Positions 27,658 to 35,484 of a DNA stretch of 64,000 nt are shown here, piece by piece. Within the stretch, counting starts at the first letter, position 1; every line of letters begins with the position of its first letter. Source of the DNA: JAPXSY01 sp033812795 (lineage in GTDB: Bacteria; Verrucomicrobiota; Kiritimatiellia; RFP12; UBA1067); contig JAPXSY010000001.1 of NCBI GenBank assembly GCA_033812795.1, forward strand, positions 167,639 to 231,638, in the 5' to 3' direction. The notes under the pieces are model-generated. The model did not search any database, was not told the DNA's origin, and worked only from the letters and a program-made list of their open reading frames with translations. The position numbers were made by a program, and so were the translations under genes.

Positions 27658-27702
27658 CCCGTCAGCCAGCGGCCAACGCAACGCTGGCCGCTGGCTGACG
27701 GG
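27658..27702. repeat. Perfect 18-bp inverted repeat directly upstream of the GDPD start
   Basis: The left arm 27658-27675 (CCCGTCAGCCAGCGGCCA) and right arm 27685-27702 are exact reverse complements with a 9-nt loop. The structure ends 10 bp before the GDPD ATG, and the GGGG that could serve as its RBS lies at the base of the stem. It may be a mobile REP-type palindrome or a translational control hairpin. Confidence 0.85.
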
Positions 27703-27784
27703 ATCGGCAAAGCACCTCCGAACTCGACATTATGCATGGTCTCTCCTTTTGAACTTAAAATCACATCATGATTGGGTTGCAGGC

Positions 27785-28711
27785 TCACACCTGTTCAGTA
27801 CGCAGGGCCGGGTCGAGCAGGTCGCGCAAGGCGTCGGCCAGATGGTTGAACGCCAGCACCAAGGCGAAGATCGCGAGCGTCACAAAAGTCATCTCCCACC
27901 ACACGCCCTGCCACAGGCGCAGCCGCGCGTTGTTGATCATGATACCCCACGAAGGCTCGCCCTGCACGCCGATCCCGAGGAAACTGATGAAGACCTCGGT
28001 GGCGACCGACGCGGGAAAGCGGATCGAGAACGCGATCAGGATGATGTGCGTCACGTTGGGCAGAATGTGGCGGAACATGATCCGCGCGTGGCTATAGCCC
28101 AAGACCTGAGCGGCCTGCACATAGGCCCGCCCGCGGTGCTTGATCACCTCACCGCGCACATTGCGGCAGACGCTCACCCACGTGGTCAGCCCGATGCCGA
28201 GGTAAACACCCAGCAAACCCTGTCCCACCACCATCGCGATGGCGAGGATGAAGAGCAGGCCCGGCATCGAGGCCACCGTGGCGCAGAGCCACACCACCAA
28301 ACTGTCGACACGGCCCCCGAAGTAACCGCCCAAACACCCCAGCAACACGCCGAGCGGAATCGCGATCAGCGAGGTGATGATCCCCACATGAAACGCGATC
28401 CGCGCACCCTGAATCAGCCGCTGCAGCACATCGCGCCCCAAGTTGTCACTACCCAGAGGATAGCACGGCTGTTGCGCGACCGCCCCGCGTTCCTCCGTAA
28501 AAACACGGACAAACGCGGGCGGAACATAGCGGGACGTTTCGCGCACTTGGTTGTAGGACGGAGTGCGGTCCGTCCACCGGCACACTTGATACACAGCCTC
28601 GCCATACACCGCCGCGCAAGCGTACGCCGCCACAGTCAGCAGGCAAAGCCGCGTGTCCCACCGCCGCCATAACTGCCGCAGGATGTTCGTTTCTTTCGCC
28701 ATCCTATTCAT
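27785..28711 (-). CDS. Dipeptide/oligopeptide ABC transporter permease, DppC/OppC type
   Basis: 308 aa. TM1 is LCLLTVAAYACAAVYGEAVY. A periplasmic loop contains the family signature YPLGSDNLGRDVLQRLIQGAR, and about five further TM segments follow (for example VGIITSLIAIPLGVLLGCLGG). The cytoplasmic EAA loop is GYSHARIMFRHILPN. The C-terminal PSWGIMINNARLRLWQGVWW is typical of DppC/OppC. The start (ATG 28711 or ATG 28702) has no good RBS. Its normal DppB partner is at 34244-35476 on the same strand, separated by an accessory island. Confidence 0.92.
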   Translation of the reverse strand: MNRMAKETNILRQLWRRWDTRLCLLTVAAYACAAVYGEAVYQVCRWTDRTPSYNQVRETSRYVPPAFVRVFTEERGAVAQQPCYPLGSDNLGRDVLQRLIQGARIAFHVGIITSLIAIPLGVLLGCLGGYFGGRVDSLVVWLCATVASMPGLLFILAIAMVVGQGLLGVYLGIGLTTWVSVCRNVRGEVIKHRGRAYVQAAQVLGYSHARIMFRHILPNVTHIILIAFSIRFPASVATEVFISFLGIGVQGEPSWGIMINNARLRLWQGVWWEMTFVTLAIFALVLAFNHLADALRDLLDPALRTEQV

Positions 28712-28747
28712 ACGCGCAGACGCCGCTGCGCGGGGAATTCGCGATAT

Positions 28748-28996
28748 TCAAGAAACCGCATTCGCCCGCTCTCCCCCGTTTGCGGGCGCATGTTGCGCAG
28801 AAGACGTTGTCTTTGCCGCTGCATTCACGGAGTCTTCGCCCGGGAAGTAGCGCGCAACATCCGGAGTGAGCAGAACGAGGTTGGCCCCATCCCGGAAACG
28901 CTTCGCATACTTACCCCGCACACCGCCTTTCAACTGGGAAAAGTCGTATTCGGGGCGCAACTCGTCCACTGTTTCTTGCTCATTTGCCTTCTTCAT
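28748..28996 (-). CDS. Small antitoxin-like protein (widespread 'GGVRGKYAKRF' family)
   Basis: 82 aa. The core DELRPEYDFSQLKGGVRGKY, followed by FRDGANLVLLTPDVARYFP and EDSVNAA, is a pattern I recognise from many small bacterial proteins that sit in toxin-antitoxin-rich regions; its function has not been settled to my knowledge. The usual family ends soon after 'SVN.AL', and the last ~20 residues here (SSAQHAPANGGERANAVS) look like a read-out into non-family DNA. It lies 36 bp upstream of the dppC-like gene. Confidence 0.65.
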   Translation of the reverse strand: MKKANEQETVDELRPEYDFSQLKGGVRGKYAKRFRDGANLVLLTPDVARYFPGEDSVNAAAKTTSSAQHAPANGGERANAVS

Positions 28997-29338
28997 AACG
29001 CCTCCGCTCCTGTGGTAACTTCAGCCTTAACAGGATCCCACTCAAATCGCATCCGCCACCGTCCAACAAGTGATACCGAATCGGATACCCATCGTTGGCT
29101 GACATTATACATGGCAGAGGCGAGAGTTTCAACTCTCCCGCGTTATCCTTTCAATTCTCACGTCACGAACGCCAAGGCCCCTGATTTGCATGAAGTTTCA
29201 TGTGTTTCATGGTTCCAATTGAGCGTTAAGCGTTTTCTACTTCGGCGTTGGACGTTCAGCGGTCGGCGTTCAGCGGTCATTCCGTCTTGACGCCCTCACG
29301 TCCTTTTTGTAAGAATGTAAGGAAAAAAGGAGCCCGCT
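28997..29338. other. Intergenic stretch with dispersed repeats, no gene seen
   Basis: 342 bp without a convincing coding sequence. From 29166 to ~29217 it contains a copy of the island's dispersed repeat (GCATGAAGTTTCATGTGTTT and neighbours), followed by short degenerate GCGTT/GGCGTT tandem motifs to ~29290. The RBS of the next gene (AAGGAG) is at its right end. Confidence 0.5.
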
Positions 29339-29566
29339 ATGACACTCGCGAAACTCACCAGCAAAAATCAGTTGACCCTGCCGAAGGACATCGTGGCGCA
29401 GTTCCCGGGCGCCCAGTATTTTTCCATTCAGGCTGAGTACGGGCGCATCATCTTGGAGCCCGTCAATCCGCAGCCTCTCAGCGCCGTGCATGAAAAAATG
29501 GAACAGCTCAACATAACCGAGGCAGATATCGAAAAGGCTGTGGCGTGGTCGCGCAAAAAGAAATAA
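29339..29566 (+). CDS. AbrB/MazE-type antitoxin
   Basis: 75 aa; ATG 29339 follows AAAAAAGGAGCCCGCT, a strong RBS. The N-terminal LAKLTSKNQLTLPKDIVAQF is the swapped-hairpin AbrB/SpoVT DNA-binding motif. The C-terminal helix (ITEADIEKAVAWSRKKK) is the likely toxin-neutralising part. It overlaps the PIN-domain gene by 22 bp, the usual antitoxin-toxin arrangement. Such antitoxins normally repress their own promoter. Confidence 0.85.
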   Translation: MTLAKLTSKNQLTLPKDIVAQFPGAQYFSIQAEYGRIILEPVNPQPLSAVHEKMEQLNITEADIEKAVAWSRKKK

Positions 29567-29988
29567 AAGTCCCCCGTGTTGTTATCGACACGAATGTCGT
29601 CCTCTCTGCCCTTTTGTTCAAATCCGGCAGGGTGAGCTGGCTGGTGCCTCTCTGGCGGTTCGGGCCCATCATACCGATCATTTCAAAAGACACCGCAAGC
29701 GAACTGATCCGGGTCTTGAAATATCCGAAGTTCAAACTCACACCAGAAGAACAAACCGCCGTTCTTTCCGCATTTTTGCCCTATGCGGAGGTTTCCGCCG
29801 CACGAGGAGCCGTGTCTGTACCGACCTGCCGTGATCCGGACGACAACATGTTTCTTGTACTCGCCGCCCAAGCTCGCGCGGACTATCTCGTGACCGGCGA
29901 TGCCGGCTTGCTGGCTGTTTGCGGCTTCAAAACGTGCCCGATCATCACGCCGGAACAGTTCCGGCGCAACTTGAACGTTGAGCGTTGA
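29545..29988 (+). CDS. PIN-domain ribonuclease toxin
   Basis: 147 aa with a GTG start at 29545 inside the antitoxin gene. PIN motifs are present: VVIDTNVVLSALLF (first Asp), ISKDTASELIRVL (Glu), TCRDPDDNMFLVLAAQARADYLVTGDAGLL (Asp cluster). It belongs to the COG1569-like group of putative toxins. The last residues (NLNVER) are encoded by the start of a GTTGAGCGTTGAAC tandem repeat, so the native 3' end may have been altered by repeat DNA. Confidence 0.85.
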   Translation: MVAQKEIKVPRVVIDTNVVLSALLFKSGRVSWLVPLWRFGPIIPIISKDTASELIRVLKYPKFKLTPEEQTAVLSAFLPYAEVSAARGAVSVPTCRDPDDNMFLVLAAQARADYLVTGDAGLLAVCGFKTCPIITPEQFRRNLNVER

Positions 29989-30000
29989 ACGTTGAGCGTT

Positions 30001-30170
30001 TCATCCGCAGATGGACACAGATTACGCCGATTTTTTTAGAGATGGCATTGCTCGGTTTTTTGGGAACCGCCAAGACGCCATGAACGTCAAGGAAGCCCCT
30101 AGTTTTCATGAAGTTTCACGTGTTTCATGGTTCCGCTTTCACACTTCAGCGTTCGGCGTTCAGCGTTTCT
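30001..30170. repeat. Dispersed repeat, long copy A
   Basis: Bases 30001-30138 match 34062-34198 with only a few differences (about 137 bp, roughly 97% identical by eye). Both begin CATCCGCAGATGGACACAG, pass through GGGAACCGCCAAG(a/g)CGCCAT, and end GTGTTTCATGGTTCCGCTT. Copy A continues with GCGTT(c) tandem motifs to 30170. It overlaps no gene; it lies between the PIN toxin and the HTH gene. Confidence 0.85.
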
Positions 30171-30732
30171 GACAGAGATGGTTGTTGGGGCTCTTGCGAT
30201 GTGGCGAAGTTTTAGACGGCACATCAGCGTCGCCAAGCCGGATGGGTGTCGCGCCGGGTAATTTCGAGTAACTGTCGCCAAGCCGGAGAACGAAGTTAAA
30301 CAAAACCTCGCCATAAAACTGTTTGATCTTCTCCGAGATGGCGTCTTCTCCACCGATCTGACAGGCGAGTTTTTGTAACTGCTCAAGCTGGCTATGCACA
30401 GCAAAGACATAATGTTTAATGCGGTCTGCGGCGGGCAATGCCGGATCGTCAAACATGACGGACATCGTCATGCCAAGCGCTTTCAAGTATAGGAAAACAT
30501 CGCCAAGGTTGAGAGCCTCGTCACGACTGGATTCCAGACGGCAAACCTTACTCGGGCTGACGCCCATCCTCTTAGCGAGTTCTCGCTGTGACAATTTTTT
30601 AGCGACACGCATGTCGATGAGAGCCCGCACAAAACGGGTCTCGGCCTGATGCGCCGTAACACGTTTTGCCGCCTCGGGATTGCCCGTCAGACTAGCCGCC
30701 AACATGGCCGGTGTCGTGCTTTTCTTGCTCAT
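30160..30732 (-). CDS. XRE-family HTH antitoxin (HigA-like)
   Basis: 190 aa. Residues ~35-90 hold a helix-turn-helix (LSQRELAKRMGVSPSKVCRLE). The N-terminal extension and the helical C-terminal part are unusual in length for HigA (usually about 100 aa). The start ATG 30732 overlaps the toxin stop by 4 nt (ATGA). The C-terminal tail (KTSPHRKSPNNHLCQKR) runs into the flanking repeat, so the true 3' end could have been extended. It is expected to neutralise the RelE/HigB-like protein and autoregulate. Confidence 0.8.
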   Translation of the reverse strand: MSKKSTTPAMLAASLTGNPEAAKRVTAHQAETRFVRALIDMRVAKKLSQRELAKRMGVSPSKVCRLESSRDEALNLGDVFLYLKALGMTMSVMFDDPALPAADRIKHYVFAVHSQLEQLQKLACQIGGEDAISEKIKQFYGEVLFNFVLRLGDSYSKLPGATPIRLGDADVPSKTSPHRKSPNNHLCQKR

Positions 30733-31094
30733 AGGTCTCTCCTCTTCTCAAACTTTATTACGGCTTCCTTGCAACGACGGATATCGTCCGCCTGCTGCGC
30801 CTTGTCACCGATCGTCAGAACATAAACCGTATGATCAATTACGGAGACGTACACATACAATCGCGTCTCAGCGGCGTGTTTCACACCGGTCTGACCGATC
30901 CGGTAAACATTCCCACCTTCGGAGCGAAAAAAGGCGACTTGAAACGCCCCGACGTTACCATAGTGGTTCAGCAGTGTAACAATGTGGCCGAGGTTCGAGA
31001 AACAAGCCGCCAGTTCACGCGGGTGTTTTTTATCAAACGTCTTGAATCTGTTCTTTTCAGCCAGTGCGCCGCTTATTCCCCACATTTCAGACAT
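30729..31094 (-). CDS. RelE/HigB-like toxin
   Basis: 121 aa from ATG 31094; the frame is open to 31136 only with a TTG start. The order of features fits RelE/HigB-type mRNA interferases: an acidic/basic N-terminus, NVGAFQVAFFRSEGGNVYRIG, LYVYVSVIDHTVYVLTIGDK (the penultimate strand with a hydrophobic core), and a Lys/Arg-rich C-terminus (EAVIKFEKRRDL). Toxin-first order with the HTH gene downstream and a 4-nt overlap is typical of HigBA. Divergence is considerable, so the subfamily is uncertain. Confidence 0.72.
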   Translation of the reverse strand: MSEMWGISGALAEKNRFKTFDKKHPRELAACFSNLGHIVTLLNHYGNVGAFQVAFFRSEGGNVYRIGQTGVKHAAETRLYVYVSVIDHTVYVLTIGDKAQQADDIRRCKEAVIKFEKRRDL

Positions 31095-31136
31095 TAGCAG
31101 GTTCCATTTATGCGGTTTATGGAACGAAAGTATCAA

Positions 31137-31585
31137 AATGTTTCAAAACATGCAATACCAAGTTGAGAGACGGAGTGATGCCGCGAAAACAAGCTGTGAG
31201 GTAAATAGCTGTGAGACTGTAAGGTTCTTCGGCGTTTTTGAGCAGAGAAGCGGTGGTAAGGTAGCGCGCAAAAGCGGTGCCGCAACCCGCGCACAGCGCG
31301 GCTCTTGTCACCGCACTCCAAATTTTGTCATCCCCTAATACACGAAAAACAGCGCCGTGCCCTTTCGCATCATTCGCGTGATTCGCGCAATTCGCGGTTA
31401 AAAAAACCGAGCCATGCCTTTTCATGAAGTTTCATGTGTTTCATGGTTCCGCTTTCACACTTCAGCGTTCTGCGTTCTGCGTTCTGCGTTCAGCGTTTTT
31501 TCTCTTTGTCCTTGCATCCTCCCGCCTCCGGTCTTACCATGTCCACGCGTTCTTCACCTGTTCTCGAACCATCGAAAGACCAGCC
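31137..31585. repeat. Repeat-rich intergenic region, including dispersed repeat copy D
   Basis: About 450 bp with no supported gene. 31250-31330 carries a GC-rich segment that yields meaningless ORFs on both strands. 31419-31460 is a copy of the same repeat as 30094-30138 (TTTTCATGAAGTTTCATGTG), followed by a GCGTTCT tandem run to ~31499. A longer ORF starting at 31424 only reads through this repeat into the BspA-type gene. Confidence 0.6.
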
Positions 31586-33982
31586 ATGAACCCCACTGCA
31601 TCACGCCTCACACGCTCGCCCCGCTTGCTGCGCCTCCGCGCCTTGACGCTCGCGCACCTCGTGTTGTTTCTCCCCCTCGTCGTGCCCGCCGCCACCGAAG
31701 GCCCCTACACCTACACCGTCAGCAACGGCAAGGCTACCATCACCGATTTTGACAGTAACTACTCCGGCGACTTGTCCATCACCAACGAACTCGGCGGTTG
31801 TCCTGTCACTGCCATCGGTGACTACGCTTTCTATAGCTGCTCATCCCTTATCTCCGTCACCATCCCAGACAGCGTAATTAACATCGGGAGCAAAGCTTTC
31901 TACAACTGCACATCCCTCACCAATGCCGTTATCGGCAACAGCGTCATCAACATCGGAAATTACGCCTTCTACAACTGCACCGCTCTCACCTCCGTCAACA
32001 TCCCAGACAGCGTCACATCAATCAGTTTTGGTGCCTTCTGCAGCTGCACCGCCCTTACCAATGCCGTTATCGGCAACGGCGTCACAACCATCGATTACGG
32101 TGCCTTCCGTTACTGCGCATCCCTCACCTCCGTCACCATCGGAAACAGCGTCACAAATATCGGAAAAAGCGCCTTCTCGGACTGCATATCCCTCAACACC
32201 GTCATCATTGGCAACAGTGTCATGAACATTGGAGAAAGTGCCTTTGAGGAATGCATATCCCTCGCATACGTCACTATCCCTGATAGTGTCACAACCATCG
32301 ATTACGCAGCCTTCTACGGTTGTACCTCGCTCACATCTGTCACCATCGGAAACGGCGTCACAACCATCGATTACGGTGCCTTCCGTTACTGCTCTTCCCT
32401 TACAGCTATCAACGTATCGGAGCACAACCTGAACTACGCAAGTCTCAACGGCGTCTTGTTCAATAAAACCCTTTCAACGTTGATTCAATGTCCCGTAGGG
32501 TTCTCCGGCCATTTCACTATCCCCGACACCGTCACAACCATCGGAGGTTATGCTTTCTACAACTGCACTGTCCTTACTTCCGTCACCATCCCCGACAGCG
32601 TCACAACCATCGATTCCTCAGCCTTCTACGGTTGTACCTCGCTCACATCTGTCACCATCGGAAACGGCGTCACAAACATCGGCGAAGGTGCCTTTAAGGA
32701 CTGCATATCCCTCGCATACGTCACTATCCCTGATAGTGTCACAACCATCGGCAACGAAGCCTTCTCCTTCTGCGCATCCCTCACCTCCGTCACCATCCCC
32801 GACAGCGTCAAAACCATCGGCGACGAAGCCTTCTCCTGCTGCGCATCACTCACCACTCTCCTCTTCTGCGGAAATGCCCCAAATGCCCCAACTACCAGCT
32901 ACGGCTTCGACGACACCCCCGCCACGGTTTTTTATTTTCCCGGCACATCTGGATGGGGCTCCACTTTCGCCCGTCGCCCCGCCAAGCAACTTCTCACGTA
33001 CGCCGAAAAGAACGGCGGCGCTGTCATCACCAGTAGCGATCCCTCCTTCCCCGGCTCCTTGTCCATCCCTGAGAAACTCGCTGGCCTCACTGTCACCTCT
33101 ATCGGCCCCTCTGCCTTCCGCAACTGCGCGTCCATCACCTCCGTTACCATCCCCGACAGCGTCACCTCCATCGGGCCTTATGCCTTCTACGACTGTACCT
33201 CCTTGACCTCCGCCAACATTCCGGACGGTGTCACCAGCATCGGAACCTACGCCTTTTACAACTGCCATTCGCTTGAAGAGGTCACCCTTCCTGACAGCGT
33301 CACGACCATCGGCGATTTTGCCTTTGCCTTCTGCTCATCCCTTTTGGACGTAATCATTCCCGATAACGTCAGGCGTATCGGACGAGGGACATTCTCCGGC
33401 TGTTATGGCCTTGAATCCGTCACCCTCCCAACCGGTATCACAGCCATCGGCGATGACGCCTTCTCCTACTGTGCATCACTCACCGCTATCGCCCTCCCCG
33501 ATACGCTCACATCCATCGGCGACTACGCTTTCACCGGTTGTGAATCGCTTGCTACTGTCATCATTCCGGCAGGCGTCACGTCAGTCGGTGATGACGCCTT
33601 CTCCTACTGCGGTGCCCTCACCACCGTCCTTTTCACCGGTGACGCCCCAGACATCGGCACCTACGCCTTCGACACCACCCCCGCCGCGCTCTACCACCTC
33701 CCCAGTGCCGCTGGCTGGGATGCCGCCAGTTATCCTGTCGTCTGCTGGAACCCTGCGATCAGCCCCGCGTCACCGCCGCGCTTCGAATCCGGTACGTTCG
33801 CCTTCTCCCTCACCGGCAACGCCGACATCCCCGTCCGCATCGAAGCGTGCGACAGCCTTACATCCCCTTTCTGGGACACCGTCGCCGACATCGCCATCCC
33901 CGCCTCCGGCACCTTCGACTTCACCGACCCCGGTGCCGCCACCCGTCCCGCGCGCTTCTATCGTGTGCGCTTCCCGCAGTAG
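31586..33982 (+). CDS. BspA-type leucine-rich-repeat (LRR_5) surface protein
   Basis: 798 aa from ATG 31586, chosen because the frame upstream is repeat DNA. The signal peptide is LTLAHLVLFLPLVVPAA. I count 22 'AF..C' units of a ~23-residue repeat (consensus: L-TSVTIPDSVT-IG--AFYGC-S), in a block of 14 and a block of 8 separated by a non-repeat segment near residues 435-500. Another interruption lies at ~275-320. The C-terminus (~730-798) is a beta-rich domain ending TRPARFYRVRFPQ, a C-terminal type common in Verrucomicrobia/Kiritimatiellota exported proteins. The likely role is surface binding to host or matrix proteins. Codon use is uniform across the repeats, and the DNA repeats themselves are similar enough for slippage. 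Confidence 0.9.
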   Translation: MNPTASRLTRSPRLLRLRALTLAHLVLFLPLVVPAATEGPYTYTVSNGKATITDFDSNYSGDLSITNELGGCPVTAIGDYAFYSCSSLISVTIPDSVINIGSKAFYNCTSLTNAVIGNSVINIGNYAFYNCTALTSVNIPDSVTSISFGAFCSCTALTNAVIGNGVTTIDYGAFRYCASLTSVTIGNSVTNIGKSAFSDCISLNTVIIGNSVMNIGESAFEECISLAYVTIPDSVTTIDYAAFYGCTSLTSVTIGNGVTTIDYGAFRYCSSLTAINVSEHNLNYASLNGVLFNKTLSTLIQCPVGFSGHFTIPDTVTTIGGYAFYNCTVLTSVTIPDSVTTIDSSAFYGCTSLTSVTIGNGVTNIGEGAFKDCISLAYVTIPDSVTTIGNEAFSFCASLTSVTIPDSVKTIGDEAFSCCASLTTLLFCGNAPNAPTTSYGFDDTPATVFYFPGTSGWGSTFARRPAKQLLTYAEKNGGAVITSSDPSFPGSLSIPEKLAGLTVTSIGPSAFRNCASITSVTIPDSVTSIGPYAFYDCTSLTSANIPDGVTSIGTYAFYNCHSLEEVTLPDSVTTIGDFAFAFCSSLLDVIIPDNVRRIGRGTFSGCYGLESVTLPTGITAIGDDAFSYCASLTAIALPDTLTSIGDYAFTGCESLATVIIPAGVTSVGDDAFSYCGALTTVLFTGDAPDIGTYAFDTTPAALYHLPSAAGWDAASYPVVCWNPAISPASPPRFESGTFAFSLTGNADIPVRIEACDSLTSPFWDTVADIAIPASGTFDFTDPGAATRPARFYRVRFPQ

Positions 33983-34061
33983 GGTGAAGAGAAGTTCATT
34001 AGTGCGGTAGTTCATTAGTGTGGTAGTGCGGTAGTTTGTTTTTGGCATGGCTCGGGTTTTC

Positions 34062-34198
34062 TCATCCGCAGATGGACACAGATTACGCGATTTTTTTAGA
34101 GATGGCATTGCTCGGTTTTTTGGGAACCGCCAAGGCGCCATGAACGTCAAGGAAGCCCCTGATTTTCATGAAGTTTCACGTGTTTCATGGTTCCGCTT
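34062..34198. repeat. Dispersed repeat, long copy B
   Basis: Near-identical, same-orientation partner of 30001-30138. It is preceded at ~33995-34045 by a CATTAGTG / GCGGTAGT tandem stretch. With copy A it brackets the HigBA-like genes and the BspA-type gene. Confidence 0.85.
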
Positions 34199-34243
34199 GA
34201 ACGTTGAAAGTTTTCTGCAGGGTTCTTGCCTCTATCCCCGCTG

Positions 34244-35476
34244 TCACCCCAGCCTCACACGCGGGTCGAGCCAGGCGTAGCCAAGGTCGGTGACCAGATT
34301 CACACCTTGGTACATCAGCGCGCCCAACACCACCACCGCCCGCACCACAGCCATGTCCGACGAGTGCAACGCATTCAGACTGACACTGCCCAGGCCGGGG
34401 ATGCCGAAGAAACTTTCCAGCATCAGGCTGCCGGTGAACAGGAACGGGATCGAGAGGCTGACGTAGGTGACGATCGGAATCAGGCTGTTGCGCAAGACGT
34501 GGCGCACCATGATGCGGCGCCCGCCCAGACCCTTGGCCTGCGCCGTGCGCACGTAAGGTTTGTATACCTCGTCAAGAATCGCGGCGCGGAAAAACCGGAC
34601 ATCCCGTCCCAATCCGCTGACGATCCCGATCAGCACCGGCAACACCAGATACGCGGCTGACTCGAAGCCCCAGATCGGAAAGAGCCGCAGCTTGAACGCC
34701 AGAAGGAACTGTCCCGCCAAAACCCACACCACGTAATTGACACTCATCAGAACCGTGGAGAGAATCAGCACCGCCTTATCCGCCACGCCGCCGCGCCATG
34801 CGGCGCAGACCAGCCCCAGCATCACGCCCACCAGCGTGCCGCCGATCAAGATCGGGATGGTCAGCGAAAGCGACGGCCCGACGCCGTTGCGGAGAATCCG
34901 CGCCACCGGCAAGTTGTGTTCGGAGGAGACGCCCAAATCCCCCCGCGCCAGAGAAAGGAGGTAACGCATGAACTGCGAGTCAAAAAGGCCTGCGGTGCGC
35001 CGACGCAACCGGATGACGCTGGGCAGCGCCCCGCCGACATCCAGCGACACGACCCGCCAGCCTTCGCGCACCGCGAACGTCAGCGGCGCGGGACCGTCGA
35101 TCATCGCGTCTTCGGTCATTCCGGTCGCGCTCTCCCGCAACCCGATCAGGACATGCGGCGCATGGATACGGTATGAACCTGCGGGCAGCGCATACGCCAG
35201 AGGAACACGCCGAAGCCCCCCGGCGTCCGCCTGCGGCAGGTGTGCCCGCGGAATGTCCCGCATGGCACGGAGCCGCACCCATCGCCCGAACACAAGCGGT
35301 TTGTCATACCCGTAGCGCGCGTCGAACGCGGCCAGCGCCTCTGCCGAAGCGTTCTTTCCCAGCACGACCTCTGCGGGCGATCCGCCCACAACGTGAAAAA
35401 GCACGAACGTCAGCAACACAATGCCGAACGTGGTCGGGATCATCTCCAATACGCGCCGTATGACATATCGCCGCAT
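34244..35476 (-). CDS. Dipeptide/oligopeptide ABC transporter permease, DppB/OppB type
   Basis: 410 aa. It opens with the family signature RRYVIRRVLEMIPTTFGIVLLTFVLFHVVGGSP. A periplasmic loop of ~130 residues between TM1 and TM2 is larger than in the usual ~310-340-aa DppB. Five more TM segments follow. The EAA loop is RHVLRNSLIPIVTYVSLSI, and the C-terminal LMLESFFGIPGLG and LGYAWLDPRVRLG are diagnostic. It starts 8 bp after the upstream esterase gene, so the two are cotranscribed. The missing solute-binding and ATPase subunits are not in the window. Confidence 0.92.
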   Translation of the reverse strand: MRRYVIRRVLEMIPTTFGIVLLTFVLFHVVGGSPAEVVLGKNASAEALAAFDARYGYDKPLVFGRWVRLRAMRDIPRAHLPQADAGGLRRVPLAYALPAGSYRIHAPHVLIGLRESATGMTEDAMIDGPAPLTFAVREGWRVVSLDVGGALPSVIRLRRRTAGLFDSQFMRYLLSLARGDLGVSSEHNLPVARILRNGVGPSLSLTIPILIGGTLVGVMLGLVCAAWRGGVADKAVLILSTVLMSVNYVVWVLAGQFLLAFKLRLFPIWGFESAAYLVLPVLIGIVSGLGRDVRFFRAAILDEVYKPYVRTAQAKGLGGRRIMVRHVLRNSLIPIVTYVSLSIPFLFTGSLMLESFFGIPGLGSVSLNALHSSDMAVVRAVVVLGALMYQGVNLVTDLGYAWLDPRVRLG

Positions 35477-35484
35477 AACCCGCT

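Noticed and set aside
27629..28672. 347-aa plus ORF opposite the dppC-like gene
   Set aside because: It is His/Arg-rich, begins in the palindrome and is a shadow of the permease with its clear family motifs.
31117..31425. 102-aa minus ORF upstream of the HigB-like gene
   Set aside because: It lies wholly in dispersed repeat DNA and has the low-complexity character of translated intergenic repeats, with no motif or RBS.
31424..31585. N-terminal extension of the BspA-type protein
   Set aside because: The extension is a translation of the TTTCATG/GCGTTCT repeat. The signal peptide begins after ATG 31586.
31800..33650. CRISPR-like periodic repeats
   Set aside because: The ~69-bp period corresponds to 23-residue LRR units in an open frame, with no conserved repeat/spacer alternation.
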